Origin: Myxococcales bacterium
GTDB lineage: Bacteria > Myxococcota_A > UBA9160 > UBA4427
NCBI GenBank assembly: GCA_014240165.1
Contig: JAAZXM010000005.1
Span: 62,001-126,000, forward strand
DNA length: 64,000 nt
Direction: 5' to 3'
Made by a program: the position numbers and the translations under genes. Under the pieces are notes generated by a model. It had not been told where the DNA came from, ran no database searches, and saw nothing but the letters and a program-made list of their open reading frames with translations. Positions 45,602 through 54,417 of this stretch are shown one piece after another (within the stretch, counting starts at the first letter, position 1; each line of letters starts with the position of its first letter).

Positions 45602-46359
45602 GAAAAGACCGGCGACCTCTGTAGAAGAGCGGGCAACTCGGCCAAGTCGTCGATCCTCAGATCGGGAGCGGGCTCGGGACGTTCGGCCAGAGCCGCTTCG
45701 GCATCCCCCACCCGGCGCACGATCCACGCCGTGCGGATGCCCAGGCTTGCCGGGCCCGCCACATCCGCCCCGAGTTGATCGCCCACATGAAGCAGTTCGT
45801 GGGGCTCGACGTCCAGAGCCTCCAGGGTGGCGTGAAAAATTCCGCTCGCCGGCTTTCGAATGCCCACGGCATCGGAAATCAGCACGGCATCCATCAACTC
45901 CGTCAGCCCCGCGTCCGCCAGCACTCGATGCGCCGTCTCGGAATGGCTGAAATTCGAGCAGACGCCCAACCGGAAATCCTTCTTGAGCTCGGAAAGGACC
46001 TCTTGGTGGTGAGCGAGGGTACGCACCTGCCCGTAAAGAGCGCCCATATGCAGGCCCACCATCGCTTCCGCGAGGGCTTTGTCGTCGATCCCCAGCCTTT
46101 CCAGGACCTCTTCGAAGCGCTGAAGGCTCGTGACTTCGCGGTCGTTGGCGTAATGACTCCCGCGAAACTGCACATCAACATCGCGCATGGCCTTCAGGTA
46201 GGCATCGAAGCTGACCGGCACCTGCTCGGAGATCAGCCCATGAATCTGAATCAAGCTCCGGGGGAAGCTGCGGCCTTCGTACTCTTCACGCGGAAGCGTC
46301 TCGCCGAGTAGATCGACGAGGGTATCGAAGAGATCAAAACTGATGGCACGAATCGGCAT
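45598..46359 (-). CDS. HAD-superfamily hydrolase
   Basis: Phosphatase-like HAD enzyme of 253 residues. Motif I is FDLFDTLVD (nucleophile Asp), motif II CSNFSHSE, motif III GIRKPASGIF with Lys, and motif IV HVGDQLGADVAGP. The cap is helical (C1 type). Substrate unknown; phosphoglycolate-phosphatase-like or haloacid-dehalogenase-like are options. Its stop overlaps rsmE's start by four bases. Confidence 0.9.
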   Translation of the reverse strand: MPIRAISFDLFDTLVDLLGETLPREEYEGRSFPRSLIQIHGLISEQVPVSFDAYLKAMRDVDVQFRGSHYANDREVTSLQRFEEVLERLGIDDKALAEAMVGLHMGALYGQVRTLAHHQEVLSELKKDFRLGVCSNFSHSETAHRVLADAGLTELMDAVLISDAVGIRKPASGIFHATLEALDVEPHELLHVGDQLGADVAGPASLGIRTAWIVRRVGDAEAALAERPEPAPDLRIDDLAELPALLQRSPVFS

Positions 46360-46409
46360 CGCGGCGGAAGGGTACCCCAGTGCGGATCGGGGAGCGTCCC
46401 ATCCGACAA

Positions 46410-47144
46410 TCAGCCAGGTCCCTTCAATTCCTCGTCGATCAGGCGTTTGAAGGACTCGTAGGGCTGCGCACCCGACAGAAAACGCCCGTTGACAAAGAAC
46501 GAAGGCGTCCCGGTCACTCCCAATTTCTCGGCCTCCTCGGCATCGGATCGGATGCGCGCACGGATCGCCGCGGATTGGCTGTCCTCGCGAAAGCGTGGGA
46601 TATCCAGACCGATCTCACCCGCGTAGCGGGCGAGGGTCTCGGGCTTCACGTCCCGAGGATTCGAAAAAATTCGGTCGTGCATTTCCCAAAATCGGCCCTG
46701 GCGATGCGCGGCCTCCGCCGCCGCATGCGCCGCGGGAGCTCCGGGATGCATGGGCAAGGGCAAATGCTTGAAGACCAGGGCAACGCGATCGCCGTAGGCC
46801 GCTTCAACCCGGCGCAGGGTCGGGTTCACACGGCCACAGAACGGGCATTGGAAGTCGGACCACTCCACGATGGTGACCTCCGCCTCCTCTCCTCCACGTC
46901 GAGGAGCGCCCGCCACGCTGACCGAATAGCGAAGGTCGCCGTTGGGGCGACGCCCCTTTTCGGCCGGAGAACCGGGCTTGCCCGCGGGGATATCCGCCAG
47001 GCTCACGACGACTCGGCCCAGCGCATGGGTTCCGCGATCCACAGACCTGGAAAGCAAGAAGAAAGCCGAGATCAACGCCAGAGTCAGGATGGCGGTCGCG
47101 GTCATCAGGGCTCCAGCGATGGGTTCGGGTTCCTGTGTCTTCAT
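46410..47144 (-). CDS. DsbA-family thioredoxin-like protein, membrane-anchored
   Basis: Protein of 244 residues: one N-terminal helix (GALMTATAILTLALISAFFLL), then a periplasmic thioredoxin-fold domain with active site FQCPFCGRVNP, the helical insert, and GVTGTPSFFVNGRFL containing the cis-Pro. CPFC with a long helical insert is typical of DsbA-like/BdbD-like oxidases or isomerases. It forms or reshuffles disulfides in the envelope. No DsbB partner is adjacent. It lies 50 bases upstream of the HAD gene. Confidence 0.88.
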   Translation of the reverse strand: MKTQEPEPIAGALMTATAILTLALISAFFLLSRSVDRGTHALGRVVVSLADIPAGKPGSPAEKGRRPNGDLRYSVSVAGAPRRGGEEAEVTIVEWSDFQCPFCGRVNPTLRRVEAAYGDRVALVFKHLPLPMHPGAPAAHAAAEAAHRQGRFWEMHDRIFSNPRDVKPETLARYAGEIGLDIPRFREDSQSAAIRARIRSDAEEAEKLGVTGTPSFFVNGRFLSGAQPYESFKRLIDEELKGPG

Positions 47145-47536
47145 GCCGCTGCTCCCGGAAGTTGAAGATATTTTTATGCGCTTGCGCTGAGAAAAAAAGT
47201 CCCTTGATTTCAGAACGATAGAAGTCCTTTTCAGACAGCGTCATAAATCTTCGCGCGGCAAGTCATTTTTCGCTCTACAGCAATGGCGATTTCCTGCACA
47301 ATCGCTTTCGGAGAAGAAACGAGGAGAGCCTTTCGCGGCTTAACTCGAGTGAAGGCTTTTCAAAAGAACGAAACCGTAAACATTGCGGAATGAATAGAGG
47401 AAGCGGTTCGGGCTCCAGAGAGAACCGTAGGGTGAATGACGGAGCGAGCGGTAGGTCGAAAAAAACGGGGATTGGCCAGTTCGAAGCGGTCACCCGAAAC
47501 GATTTCAACTTGGTTTCTTGGTTCGATGGTGTGTAA

Positions 47537-47588
47537 GGAAAACCCAGCGCAGTAGCGCAGCGCTGTTCTGAGCCTGGCTGGGTTTTCC
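47537..47588. repeat. Inverted repeat, 12-base arms
   Basis: GGAAAACCCAGC at 47537-47548 and GCTGGGTTTTCC at 47577-47588 are perfect complements around 28 bases that contain GCGC/GCGC pairing. It forms a long stable stem-loop. Confidence 0.7.
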
Positions 47589-47592
47589 AATA

Positions 47593-47630
47593 TTCGAAGT
47601 TCGAAGAGAAGGTTCGAAGTTCGAAGAGAA
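47593..47630. repeat. Two tandem 20-base units
   Basis: TTCGAAGTTCGAAGAGAA occurs at 47593-47610 and 47613-47630, offset by 20 bases. Each copy contains TTCGAAGTTCGAA, itself a near palindrome. Only two copies exist, and there is no spacer pattern, so it is not CRISPR. Confidence 0.75.
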
Positions 47631-47669
47631 TGGAAGAGAGAAGAAAAAGAAAAGAGGAGAGTGGAATTC

Positions 47670-47763
47670 GGTCGGATCCATACCGGCTCTCGGGTCTTGC
47701 GGGCCTGAATACGGGAAAAGCCCGCTAAAACCCGGTAGAGCGAAGCGGGAGAAAGATCCGACC
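47670..47763. repeat. 94-base element with 9-base inverted ends
   Basis: GGTCGGATC (47670-47678) and GATCCGACC (47755-47763) close a segment with inner pairs TACCGG/CCGGTA and GCGGGC/GCCCGC. The fold looks like a multi-branched RNA or a REP/BIME-type repeat. No transposase is nearby. Confidence 0.5.
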
Positions 47764-47765
47764 CC

Positions 47766-47792
47766 GCCCCTGGAAGCTCAGCTTCCAGGGGC
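47766..47792. repeat. Perfect 27-base palindrome
   Basis: Arms GCCCCTGGAAGCT and AGCTTCCAGGGGC meet at a single C. It is only two bases after the 94-base element and lies 118 bases past the stop of the NucS-like gene on the minus strand. No U-tract is seen, so it is not a standard terminator. Confidence 0.7.
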
Positions 47793-47909
47793 CACCCCTC
47801 CCTGAATCACCTCTCCCAACGAGAGCCTGGCCGGCCTCGGACGCGCGCGGCACAGGGACCAGCTCTGTCTGGGTCAGTCCAATCCGTTCAAGAGGGCCAG
47901 ACGGTCCGC

Positions 47910-48701
47910 TCAGGCGGCGAGAACGTCGAAGCCCAACGAGAGCCGCCAGCCCAGAAAAGTCACCGAATCCTTGAGCGCGGCTGCCGCGTAGACCAATTCC
48001 TCGCTCGTCGCTCCGGTGAGCACCACCCCGCGCACGACCTGCTCCCCGTCGGAAAGATGCTTACGCACCCAACCGATGCGGTTAATCATGCCCGTAATGG
48101 CGCTTTCCTGGTCAGTGGGTGTGGCCACCACCATCACCACGACCCAATCCCCTGCTTCGGAACGCGCGAGCAGGTCGATCTCTCCCACCTCGGTCTCGTA
48201 ACCCGCCCCCACCTCGATGCCATCCTCGTCCACGTGAACCGCGAGATTGGCCTCGAGCACCTCGGGGCGTTCGACGATCAGGTGACGCACCTGTTCGGGA
48301 TCCACGGGGATCACCACATTCACTGGAGAGCGCCGGGACCGCGGGGCGTTCTCCCGGACCGGAGGCGCCTCGACTTCTTTCGCCTTCCGCTTCGGCGCCT
48401 TGGTTTTCTTCGAACTCGCCCGTGCCGTCGGCGCCGGGCGTTCTTCGGGCGCAGCTTCCCTCAAAGCCATTTCAATCTCCTCCTCGAACTCGATCTCCCC
48501 CCCCTCGAAAAGACTTGGATCGGCGCCATCGGATGGCGCGCCCAGAGTGGAAGGGGAGAGTTTCTCGGCAACCTCGGGCTCGGACCCGGAGGCGTCCGAA
48601 TCAGGGGTGTCAATGAACGGAACTTCGTTGTCCGCGTGTCCGCAATTCGGACACACCTTCTGGCCCCCGGACAATCTCGTATTGCAGGCTTTGCAGTTCA
48701 C
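47910..48701 (-). CDS. Zinc-ribbon protein with NucS-like nuclease fold, catalytic residues lost
   Basis: Protein of 263 residues from GTG 48701 (AGGGGG upstream; an ATG at 48728 adds nine residues). The N terminus is a zinc ribbon (CKAC...CPNC), followed by an acidic linker and a Lys/Arg-rich stretch (KKTKAPKRKAKE). The C-terminal 110 residues resemble the NucS/DUF91 nuclease core: EVGEIDLLARSEAGDWVVV and the helix-strand VRGVVLTGATSEEL. Where NucS has the E-x-K pair (VVxExK), this protein reads VVVMVVATPT, so cleavage is unlikely. It may keep a DNA-binding or scaffold role. Identification rests on motif resemblance only. Confidence 0.6.
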   Translation of the reverse strand: MNCKACNTRLSGGQKVCPNCGHADNEVPFIDTPDSDASGSEPEVAEKLSPSTLGAPSDGADPSLFEGGEIEFEEEIEMALREAAPEERPAPTARASSKKTKAPKRKAKEVEAPPVRENAPRSRRSPVNVVIPVDPEQVRHLIVERPEVLEANLAVHVDEDGIEVGAGYETEVGEIDLLARSEAGDWVVVMVVATPTDQESAITGMINRIGWVRKHLSDGEQVVRGVVLTGATSEELVYAAAALKDSVTFLGWRLSLGFDVLAA

Positions 48702-48856
48702 AGCGACCCCCTGCCGCGGCACCTTCAAGCGAAAGTATTCGAATCGATTCCGCTATGTCGTACTTCAAGGTATCGCCAAGGGATATCCCAAACTTGAGCG
48801 GATAACCCTGGGGGAGGGCACTGGGGGAGGGCACTGGGGCGCGCCCGGGCGGAAAC

Positions 48857-50131
48857 TCACTCGCGGGTGATATCCGCTCCAAGGGCGGCGAGTTTCTCGT
48901 CCAATTTCTCGTAGCCGCGATCGAGAATCTCGGCGTTCTGAACGACGCTTGGGCGACCGCGAGCACAGAGAGCAGCGATCAGGAGCGCCATCCCCGCCCG
49001 AATATCCGGGCTGCGGACCGCCTGGCCGCGTAGCGGGGTCGGGCCGGTGACGAGAACCCGGTGGGGATCGCAGACGACGATATTCGCGCCCATCTGAACC
49101 AGGGGATCGACGAAATACATTCGACTCTCAAACATCTTCTCGAAAAAGAGCGTCGTTCCCTGGCTCTGCGTTCCCAGAACCACCATGGGGCTCATCATGT
49201 CGGTGGGAAATTGCGGCCACGGCCCATCACCCACGCTGGGCATGGCCCCGCCCGCGTCCTGGCGGATGGTCGGTACCTGGCCTTCGGGCATCACGATCCG
49301 GTCGCTTTGGATATCCAGAGTGATTCCGAAACGCTCGAAGACGCGGTTCACCATCCAATAGTGACCACGCACGGTATTCGTGATTGTGATGCCCCCTCCC
49401 GTGGCGGCCGCCAGGGCAAGGTAGCTCCCCACCTCGATATGATCCGAGACCACGCGATGGGATGTGCCACCGAGTCGTTCGACTCCGGTCACTGTCAGCG
49501 TCCCCGTACCGAGCCCATCGATTTCGGCGCCCATCCCCTGGAGCATGCGAGCGAGGTCCTGGACATGGGGTTCGCTGGCCGCGTTCAGAAGCGTCGTGGT
49601 TCCTTCGGCGATCACCGCGGCCATCAGGATATGTTCGGTTGCGGTCACGCTGGGTTCGTCGAAGAAGAGCATCGCGGCCTTCAAACGACCTTCTTTGCGA
49701 AAATCGAGTTTCTCTTCATCGAGTTCGACGCCGAGACCTCGCAACCCATAGTAGTGGGCATCGAGTCTTCGGCGTCCGATCTGATCGCCGCCCGGCGGAT
49801 GAAGGAGCGCTCGCCCCAAACGGTGGAGCAGAGGAGCAACAAAGAGAAAAGAGGTCCGGGTTCGCTCGCAGAGTTCGAAGGGAATTTCACTCCGCTCCAC
49901 ATTCTTGGCCCGCAGAACCAATTTCCCCGGACTTCGCTCCACCGAGGCGCCCAGATACTCGAGGATCTCCAGCATGCCACTGACGTCCCGAAGATCCGGC
50001 ACGTTCTCGAGCACAACCTCCTCTTCGGTCAGCATGGCTGCGGCGATCATTGGAAGCACCGCGTTCTTGCTTCCGCTGGCAGAGATTTCCCCGGATAGAC
50101 GCCGCCCCCCTTGAATGACGAATTGACTCAT
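48857..50131 (-). CDS. murA: UDP-N-acetylglucosamine 1-carboxyvinyltransferase
   Basis: EPSP-synthase-fold enzyme of 424 residues that adds enolpyruvate to UDP-GlcNAc, the first committed step of peptidoglycan synthesis. K22 and N23 in ASGSKNAVLP are intact. The catalytic loop reads PPGGDQIGRRRLDAH: Asp (about D116) stands where most MurA have Cys115. MurA with Asp here, as in mycobacteria and chlamydiae, are active but resist fosfomycin. Later motifs FPTDMMSPMVVLGTQSQG and SPDIRAGMALLIAAL are intact. It is divergent from dgkA. Confidence 0.93.
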   Translation of the reverse strand: MSQFVIQGGRRLSGEISASGSKNAVLPMIAAAMLTEEEVVLENVPDLRDVSGMLEILEYLGASVERSPGKLVLRAKNVERSEIPFELCERTRTSFLFVAPLLHRLGRALLHPPGGDQIGRRRLDAHYYGLRGLGVELDEEKLDFRKEGRLKAAMLFFDEPSVTATEHILMAAVIAEGTTTLLNAASEPHVQDLARMLQGMGAEIDGLGTGTLTVTGVERLGGTSHRVVSDHIEVGSYLALAAATGGGITITNTVRGHYWMVNRVFERFGITLDIQSDRIVMPEGQVPTIRQDAGGAMPSVGDGPWPQFPTDMMSPMVVLGTQSQGTTLFFEKMFESRMYFVDPLVQMGANIVVCDPHRVLVTGPTPLRGQAVRSPDIRAGMALLIAALCARGRPSVVQNAEILDRGYEKLDEKLAALGADITRE

Positions 50132-50326
50132 GGGCCCCGAATCCGATGATGCTGGAAGAAAAGATCCCCGCTGCCCGGGAAGCCCCCGCGCACGATCCCC
50201 AGCGTAGTTCTTCGCTCCGCCTCAGACCAGCAAGATGACAACGACCCGTCCAAAGGCGCGACCCCGGGCGTTGTACGATACCCTCCACGCCGTTTGCCCC
50301 ACTCGATCTATGGGAGATCCGTCCCC

Positions 50327-50713
50327 TTGAGTCACCCTTTCTCCATCGTGGAACGACTGAGAAGCTTTCGGTACGCGATTCATGGCGTTGTCCTCACCGT
50401 ACAGAGTCAACACAACGCCTGGATTCATCTCGCTGTCAGCCTCGCAGTCATTGCCGTCGGCTTTTTCGTCGAATTGGCTCTGCAGGGTTGGCTATGGCTG
50501 ATCACGGCGATCACCCTGGTCTGGGCCATGGAAGCGCTGAATACCGCGGTGGAGAGGCTGGCCGACGCCGCGGTTCCCGAGATTCACCCGCTCATCGCCC
50601 AAGCGAAAGATGCCGCCGCCGGCGCTGTCCTGATCGCCGTTCTGGGAGCCGCCCTGATCGGGCTGCTCGTACTCGGCCCCCCGCTGCTGGCGAAGGTGGG
50701 ATTGGCGGGCTGA
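50327..50713 (+). CDS. dgkA: Diacylglycerol kinase (prokaryotic DgkA type)
   Basis: Small membrane kinase of 128 residues with three hydrophobic helices. The DgkA motif is EALNTAVERLADAA, holding the catalytic Glu and metal ligands, and the N-terminal Glu lies in the RSFRYAIHG/WIHLAVSLAV region. It phosphorylates diacylglycerol (or undecaprenol, as in Gram-positives). TTG 50327 is chosen because GGGAGA lies about 11 bases before; an alternative TTG at 50294 gives a longer start. Divergent from murA, matching cell-envelope context. Confidence 0.85.
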   Translation: MSHPFSIVERLRSFRYAIHGVVLTVQSQHNAWIHLAVSLAVIAVGFFVELALQGWLWLITAITLVWAMEALNTAVERLADAAVPEIHPLIAQAKDAAAGAVLIAVLGAALIGLLVLGPPLLAKVGLAG

Positions 50714-50980
50714 CTCCGCTTTGCCAGCCGCCCCAGACTCGGCCTTTGAATCCAGAAAACCTCCGGCTGCCCGATCAGCCGCGAGGCCTTCCTGGCTCGG
50801 CGCAGCACTCGGAGTTCGCATCGGACGACTCCGAACATCCGCGGACACCGGAATCAACTTTCGAACGCAAGCGCACAGGAGCAAACACGTAAAAGCAACG
50901 ACCGACATCGATCAACTCTTGACCGAGCTTTGCTGGCAGCGGATGCTGAACCCTCGCCCCCGAAAGGCAAGGAAGTATCC

Positions 50981-52045
50981 ATGCGTTACGTCTTCGGTGA
51001 TTTCGAACTGGACTGCGAAGAGCACCTCTTGCTGCGCAACGGCATTCCCCTCCCGGCCCGGCCCAAGGTCGTGGCACTACTCACTCGACTGATTCGGCAT
51101 CGCGGGCGACTCGTCTATAAGAGAGAACTCCTCGAATCACTCTGGCCGAAGGTCAGCGTGGGCCCCACATCACTTTCCACGCTCCTTGCGGAAACCCGTT
51201 CCATCCTGGGCGACTCGGGTCTGCGTCAGTCGTGGATTCGAACCGAGGTGGGCCGGGGCTATCGCTTTACGGGAGCGGTCCGGGTTGATCCGGGCTCAGC
51301 CAACACCAAACGATCCCGAGCCCACCATGACTTTGAATTCATGGATCGCCGCGCCGACGTTCTCGAACGATTCGAGAGCGAACTCGAACAACTCGCGCGA
51401 GGTCAGCGCAGATTCCTCTCCATCGAGGGCCGGATCGGAAGCGGCAAGAACCGCTTGCTGGACGAACTCGCCACAATGGCCCGGGGCAGAGGCTTCATCA
51501 CAGCCCGTGGCCGTTGCCCCCAATCGCCCGGGGATACTCTCCTCCTTCCGTGGATCGAAGTTCTACGCTCACTGCTCGATGGCTGCGAAGAGAACGATCT
51601 TCCTCCACTGCTGGGCCCCGATCTCTTCGGCCTGGCTCGCTGCGATTCGGCCTATTTGCAACGGCTTTCAGCAGAGGATGGAAAGCTGCGAGCCCAGGCC
51701 CGCTTTCGCCTCCTCGACTCCGTTTCCCGCTTTCTGGAGTCCCGCGCGCGCGAAACCCCGTGCATTGTGATCCTCGAGGATCTGCAATGGGCAGATTCAA
51801 ACTCATTGGCGCTCTTGGACAGGTTGCTGGGATCCCGGGGCCGGGGGGCCTTGATGGGGGCCTGGTCTCGGTGTCCGGAGATCCCCCAGTCGTCACTCGC
51901 CGAAGCGCGAATTCTTCAACGTATCCAAGACTCGCCGGAACTCGAGCGAATCACTCTCGATCCCCTGCGCCCCGGATGGCCCGGGGATCCCGCCTCCGAG
52001 GCGGAGGCAAGACTCGCTGCCCGGGGCACGCAGTCGGCCCTTTGA
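50981..52045 (+). CDS. Truncated HTH-ATPase regulator (OmpR-type wing + AAA/NACHT-like)
   Basis: Protein of 354 residues. The N-terminal 100 residues are an OmpR/CadC-type winged helix (YVFGDFELDCEEHLLLRNG, then WIRTEVGRGYRFTG). A P-loop ATPase domain follows, with Walker A GRIGSGKNRLL and Walker B CIVILEDLQWAD. The T/S after the Walker Lys is Asn, which should weaken Mg-ATP binding. Members of this class are normally 900-1100 residues with a TPR tail; here the protein stops shortly after the ATPase core (LDPLRPGW), so the sensor tail is missing. It may be a decaying gene or a minimal DNA-binding protein. AAGGAAG precedes the ATG. Confidence 0.75.
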   Translation: MRYVFGDFELDCEEHLLLRNGIPLPARPKVVALLTRLIRHRGRLVYKRELLESLWPKVSVGPTSLSTLLAETRSILGDSGLRQSWIRTEVGRGYRFTGAVRVDPGSANTKRSRAHHDFEFMDRRADVLERFESELEQLARGQRRFLSIEGRIGSGKNRLLDELATMARGRGFITARGRCPQSPGDTLLLPWIEVLRSLLDGCEENDLPPLLGPDLFGLARCDSAYLQRLSAEDGKLRAQARFRLLDSVSRFLESRARETPCIVILEDLQWADSNSLALLDRLLGSRGRGALMGAWSRCPEIPQSSLAEARILQRIQDSPELERITLDPLRPGWPGDPASEAEARLAARGTQSAL

Positions 52046-52253
52046 GCCCGTAGGCCGCGCTTGGCCCGGCTCCGCACATCCGTTGCCTATGCTCGCATCT
52101 TCGCTCTTGACGAGATCCGCTGGTCATCGCGATATTCGGCCCGGGCAGAATTGAATGGCCCAGAGAGATCACGATGAAAACGATCCAACGCCGGCACTTC
52201 CGCCCTAGGGCTTCGCAAAACCCCGCCCTGCGGCGAGGGCGCGTGCGAAATCG

Positions 52254-53747
52254 ATGGGACTTCATGCCTTGACGGGTATCCCCTATGGAAGCGTGCTCAC
52301 GCGACGGGCAGAAAGCCGGCCCGAGCAGATCGCCCTGATCTGTGAAGACGAAGCGATCTCCTGCATCGAGCTGGAAACCCGGGCCAACCGGCTTGCCCGG
52401 GTCTTCGAAGGCGAAGGGGTTGGACCCGGCGACCTGATCAGCCTGGTGCTCCCCAATGGAATCGGCCTGGTGAGCGCGATGCTGGCAACGTGGAAATTGG
52501 GAGCGGTACCCAATCCCCTGAGTCCGGGCCTGCCCGGGGCCGAACTCTCGGCGATTCTCGAGCGCGCCGACCCGCGGCTGGTGGTCGGCGCCGAAGATCG
52601 GGTCGGCCCGGGCCAAACGAACCTGCCCGGAGATTTCGAAGCACCCGAGTCACTCTCAGGGGATCCCCTGCCCGAAAAAATCTCCCCCCATGAGCGGGCG
52701 TTGGCCTCCGGGGGCAGCACCGGCCTTCCCAAGTTGATCCTTCCCAGCGCTGAGGCCATCTACGACAGCGAGAATCGCTCGGCCTTCAACCAGGCACGCC
52801 GCGTCTCCCTGGTCCCGGGCCCCCTCTACCATGCCGCCCCCTTTACCGCGTGCTTCCAACCTCTTTTCGCCGGTTGCACGGTGGTCCTCATGAAACGGTT
52901 CGATGCCCGGCGCTTTCTCGAAGCGATCCAACGCCATCGGGTAGACCGAGCCACGGTCGTGCCCACCATGATGCTCCGAATCACGCGACTTCCCGAAGCC
53001 GAACGCCTGGCCTACGACGTCTCGAGCCTGGAGTGCGTCATGAGCGGGGGAGCGCCCCTGCCCCCGTGGTTGATGGAGGCGTGGATCGATTGGCTCGGCC
53101 CCGACGTCATGAACGAAGTCTTCGGTCCGAGCGAGAGGATCGGCGGAACGGCGATCACGGGGCGCGAATGGCTCGAGCACCGCGGCTCGGTGGGCCGTCC
53201 CGTGGGCGGCGGGCGCATCAAGATCACGGACGATGACGGGCGTGAATTGCCGCCGGGTGAGATGGGGGAAATCTGGATGATGCCCCCAGGAGGGCCGGGG
53301 TCCACCTATCAATACCGAGGCGCTGAAGGCCGATTGGATGCCGAGGGCTGGGAGAGCGTCGGTGATATGGGATCCCTGGATGCCGAGGGCTACCTCTACC
53401 TGGGCGACCGCAAGAGCGACATGATTTTGTGCGGAGGCCGCAATATCTATCCCGCCGAAGTCGAAGCCGCTCTGGAAGCCCATCCCCAGATTCTTTCCAG
53501 TGCGGTCATCGGCCTGCCCGATGATGACTTGGGCCAGCGAATCCACGCCATCGTAGAAGTCGCCAACGACGGAACCGAACGCGAGCCCCTCTCTTTGGAG
53601 GAGGTTCATGCCTGGCTCGCCGACCACCTGGTTGCCTACAAGCATCCGCGCAGCCTCGAGCAGGTGAACCATCCCCTACGCGACGAAGCGGGCAAACTCC
53701 GGCGCTCTCGGTTACGCGAAGAACGATTGGCTCCAAGCGAGAACTGA
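52254..53747 (+). CDS. AMP-dependent acyl-CoA ligase
   Basis: ANL-superfamily ligase of 497 residues. The P-loop is [14 protein letters not shown], the aromatic/adenine motif is NEVFGPSER, the hinge [22 protein letters not shown] and the C-terminal Lys region is DEAGKLRRS. It activates a carboxylate to acyl-CoA. Similar sequences are bile-acid and steroid CoA ligases, but the substrate cannot be read. The start lacks a strong ribosome site and a better ATG is not seen. It would feed the acyl-CoA enzymes elsewhere in the window. Confidence 0.9.
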   Translation: MGLHALTGIPYGSVLTRRAESRPEQIALICEDEAISCIELETRANRLARVFEGEGVGPGDLISLVLPNGIGLVSAMLATWKLGAVPNPLSPGLPGAELSAILERADPRLVVGAEDRVGPGQTNLPGDFEAPESLSGDPLPEKISPHERALASGGSTGLPKLILPSAEAIYDSENRSAFNQARRVSLVPGPLYHAAPFTACFQPLFAGCTVVLMKRFDARRFLEAIQRHRVDRATVVPTMMLRITRLPEAERLAYDVSSLECVMSGGAPLPPWLMEAWIDWLGPDVMNEVFGPSERIGGTAITGREWLEHRGSVGRPVGGGRIKITDDDGRELPPGEMGEIWMMPPGGPGSTYQYRGAEGRLDAEGWESVGDMGSLDAEGYLYLGDRKSDMILCGGRNIYPAEVEAALEAHPQILSSAVIGLPDDDLGQRIHAIVEVANDGTEREPLSLEEVHAWLADHLVAYKHPRSLEQVNHPLRDEAGKLRRSRLREERLAPSEN

Positions 53748-53752
53748 GCCCG

Positions 53753-54406
53753 CTACGCGCTCACCTGCGCCGACCAACCCTCGGGCAGGGCAAGCCCGGT
53801 TCCGCCGATTCCGCAATAGCCCTGGGGATTCTTGGCCAGGTATTGCTGGTGGTAATCCTCGGCGTAGTAGAATTCCGGCGCCTTGGTGATCTCGGTGGTA
53901 ATGGTCGCGAAGCCCGCTGAATCCAGGAGCGGCTGGAATGCGTCACGGGATGCCTCGGCCAGGGCGAGTTGCTCATCGCTATAGCAATAGATGCCCGAGC
54001 GATATTGGCTGCCCGAATCGTTGCCCTGGCGCATGCCCTGGGTGGGGTCATGCTCCTGCCAGAAAAGCGAGAGCATTGCGGCGTAAGTGGTCTGGGCCGG
54101 ATCGAAGATCACGAGCACGGCTTCGGTATGCCCGGTCAACCCCGTGCATACCTCCTGGTAGCTGGCATTGCGCGTATAGCCGTTCGTATAGCCAACCGCC
54201 GTGGAATGAACCCCCGGCGCCTGCCAGAAGCGGCGTTCGGCACCCCAGAAACAGCCCATGGCAAAAAGCGCGCGCTCCATCCCGGGGAAGGTTCCCTGCA
54301 ACGGAGCCCCGTTCACGAAATGCGCCTCGGGCACGGGCACAGGCTCATCTCGACCCGGTAGGGCCTCATCCGCATTTGGCATACGCGGCTCTCGTCCGAA
54401 GCTCAT
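53753..54406 (-). CDS. msrA: Peptide methionine (S)-S-oxide reductase
   Basis: MsrA of 217 residues, reducing S-methionine sulfoxide. The [11 protein letters not shown] motif carries the catalytic Cys; [24 protein letters not shown] and [19 protein letters not shown] are complete. The C-terminal [13 protein letters not shown] supplies the recycling Cys. GGGAGA precedes the ATG. A 40-residue N-terminal extension is typical for some MsrA. It converges with the CoA ligase, five bases apart. Confidence 0.94.
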   Translation of the reverse strand: MSFGREPRMPNADEALPGRDEPVPVPEAHFVNGAPLQGTFPGMERALFAMGCFWGAERRFWQAPGVHSTAVGYTNGYTRNASYQEVCTGLTGHTEAVLVIFDPAQTTYAAMLSLFWQEHDPTQGMRQGNDSGSQYRSGIYCYSDEQLALAEASRDAFQPLLDSAGFATITTEITKAPEFYYAEDYHQQYLAKNPQGYCGIGGTGLALPEGWSAQVSA

Positions 54407-54417
54407 CCTCGATCTCC

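Larger units (their letters stand above)
47145..47909. other. Repeat- and hairpin-rich intergenic region
   Basis: A 765-base gap, the longest here, visibly richer in A+T than its flanks, with no believable gene on either strand. It holds a 12-base perfect inverted repeat (47537-47588), a direct repeat (47593-47630), a 94-base element with 9-base ends (47670-47763) and a 13-base palindrome (47766-47792). It may be a mobile-element remnant, REP/BIME cluster or RNA gene. Confidence 0.6.

Noticed and set aside
47510-47535. GGTTCGA as a tRNA T-loop
   Set aside because: No acceptor, D or anticodon stem can be drawn around it.
47275-47590. Two short minus-strand frames in the 47-kb gap
   Set aside because: Ser/Pro/Arg-rich translations with no ribosome site and no similarity to known folds.
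47593-47630. Possible CRISPR array
   Set aside because: Only two 18-base copies with a two-base gap, no spacers and no cas genes.
52174-52272. 32-residue Arg-rich frame after AGAGAG, overlapping the CoA ligase start
   Set aside because: Could be a leader peptide, but composition matches out-of-frame G+C-rich DNA and there is no terminator or pairing to support control.
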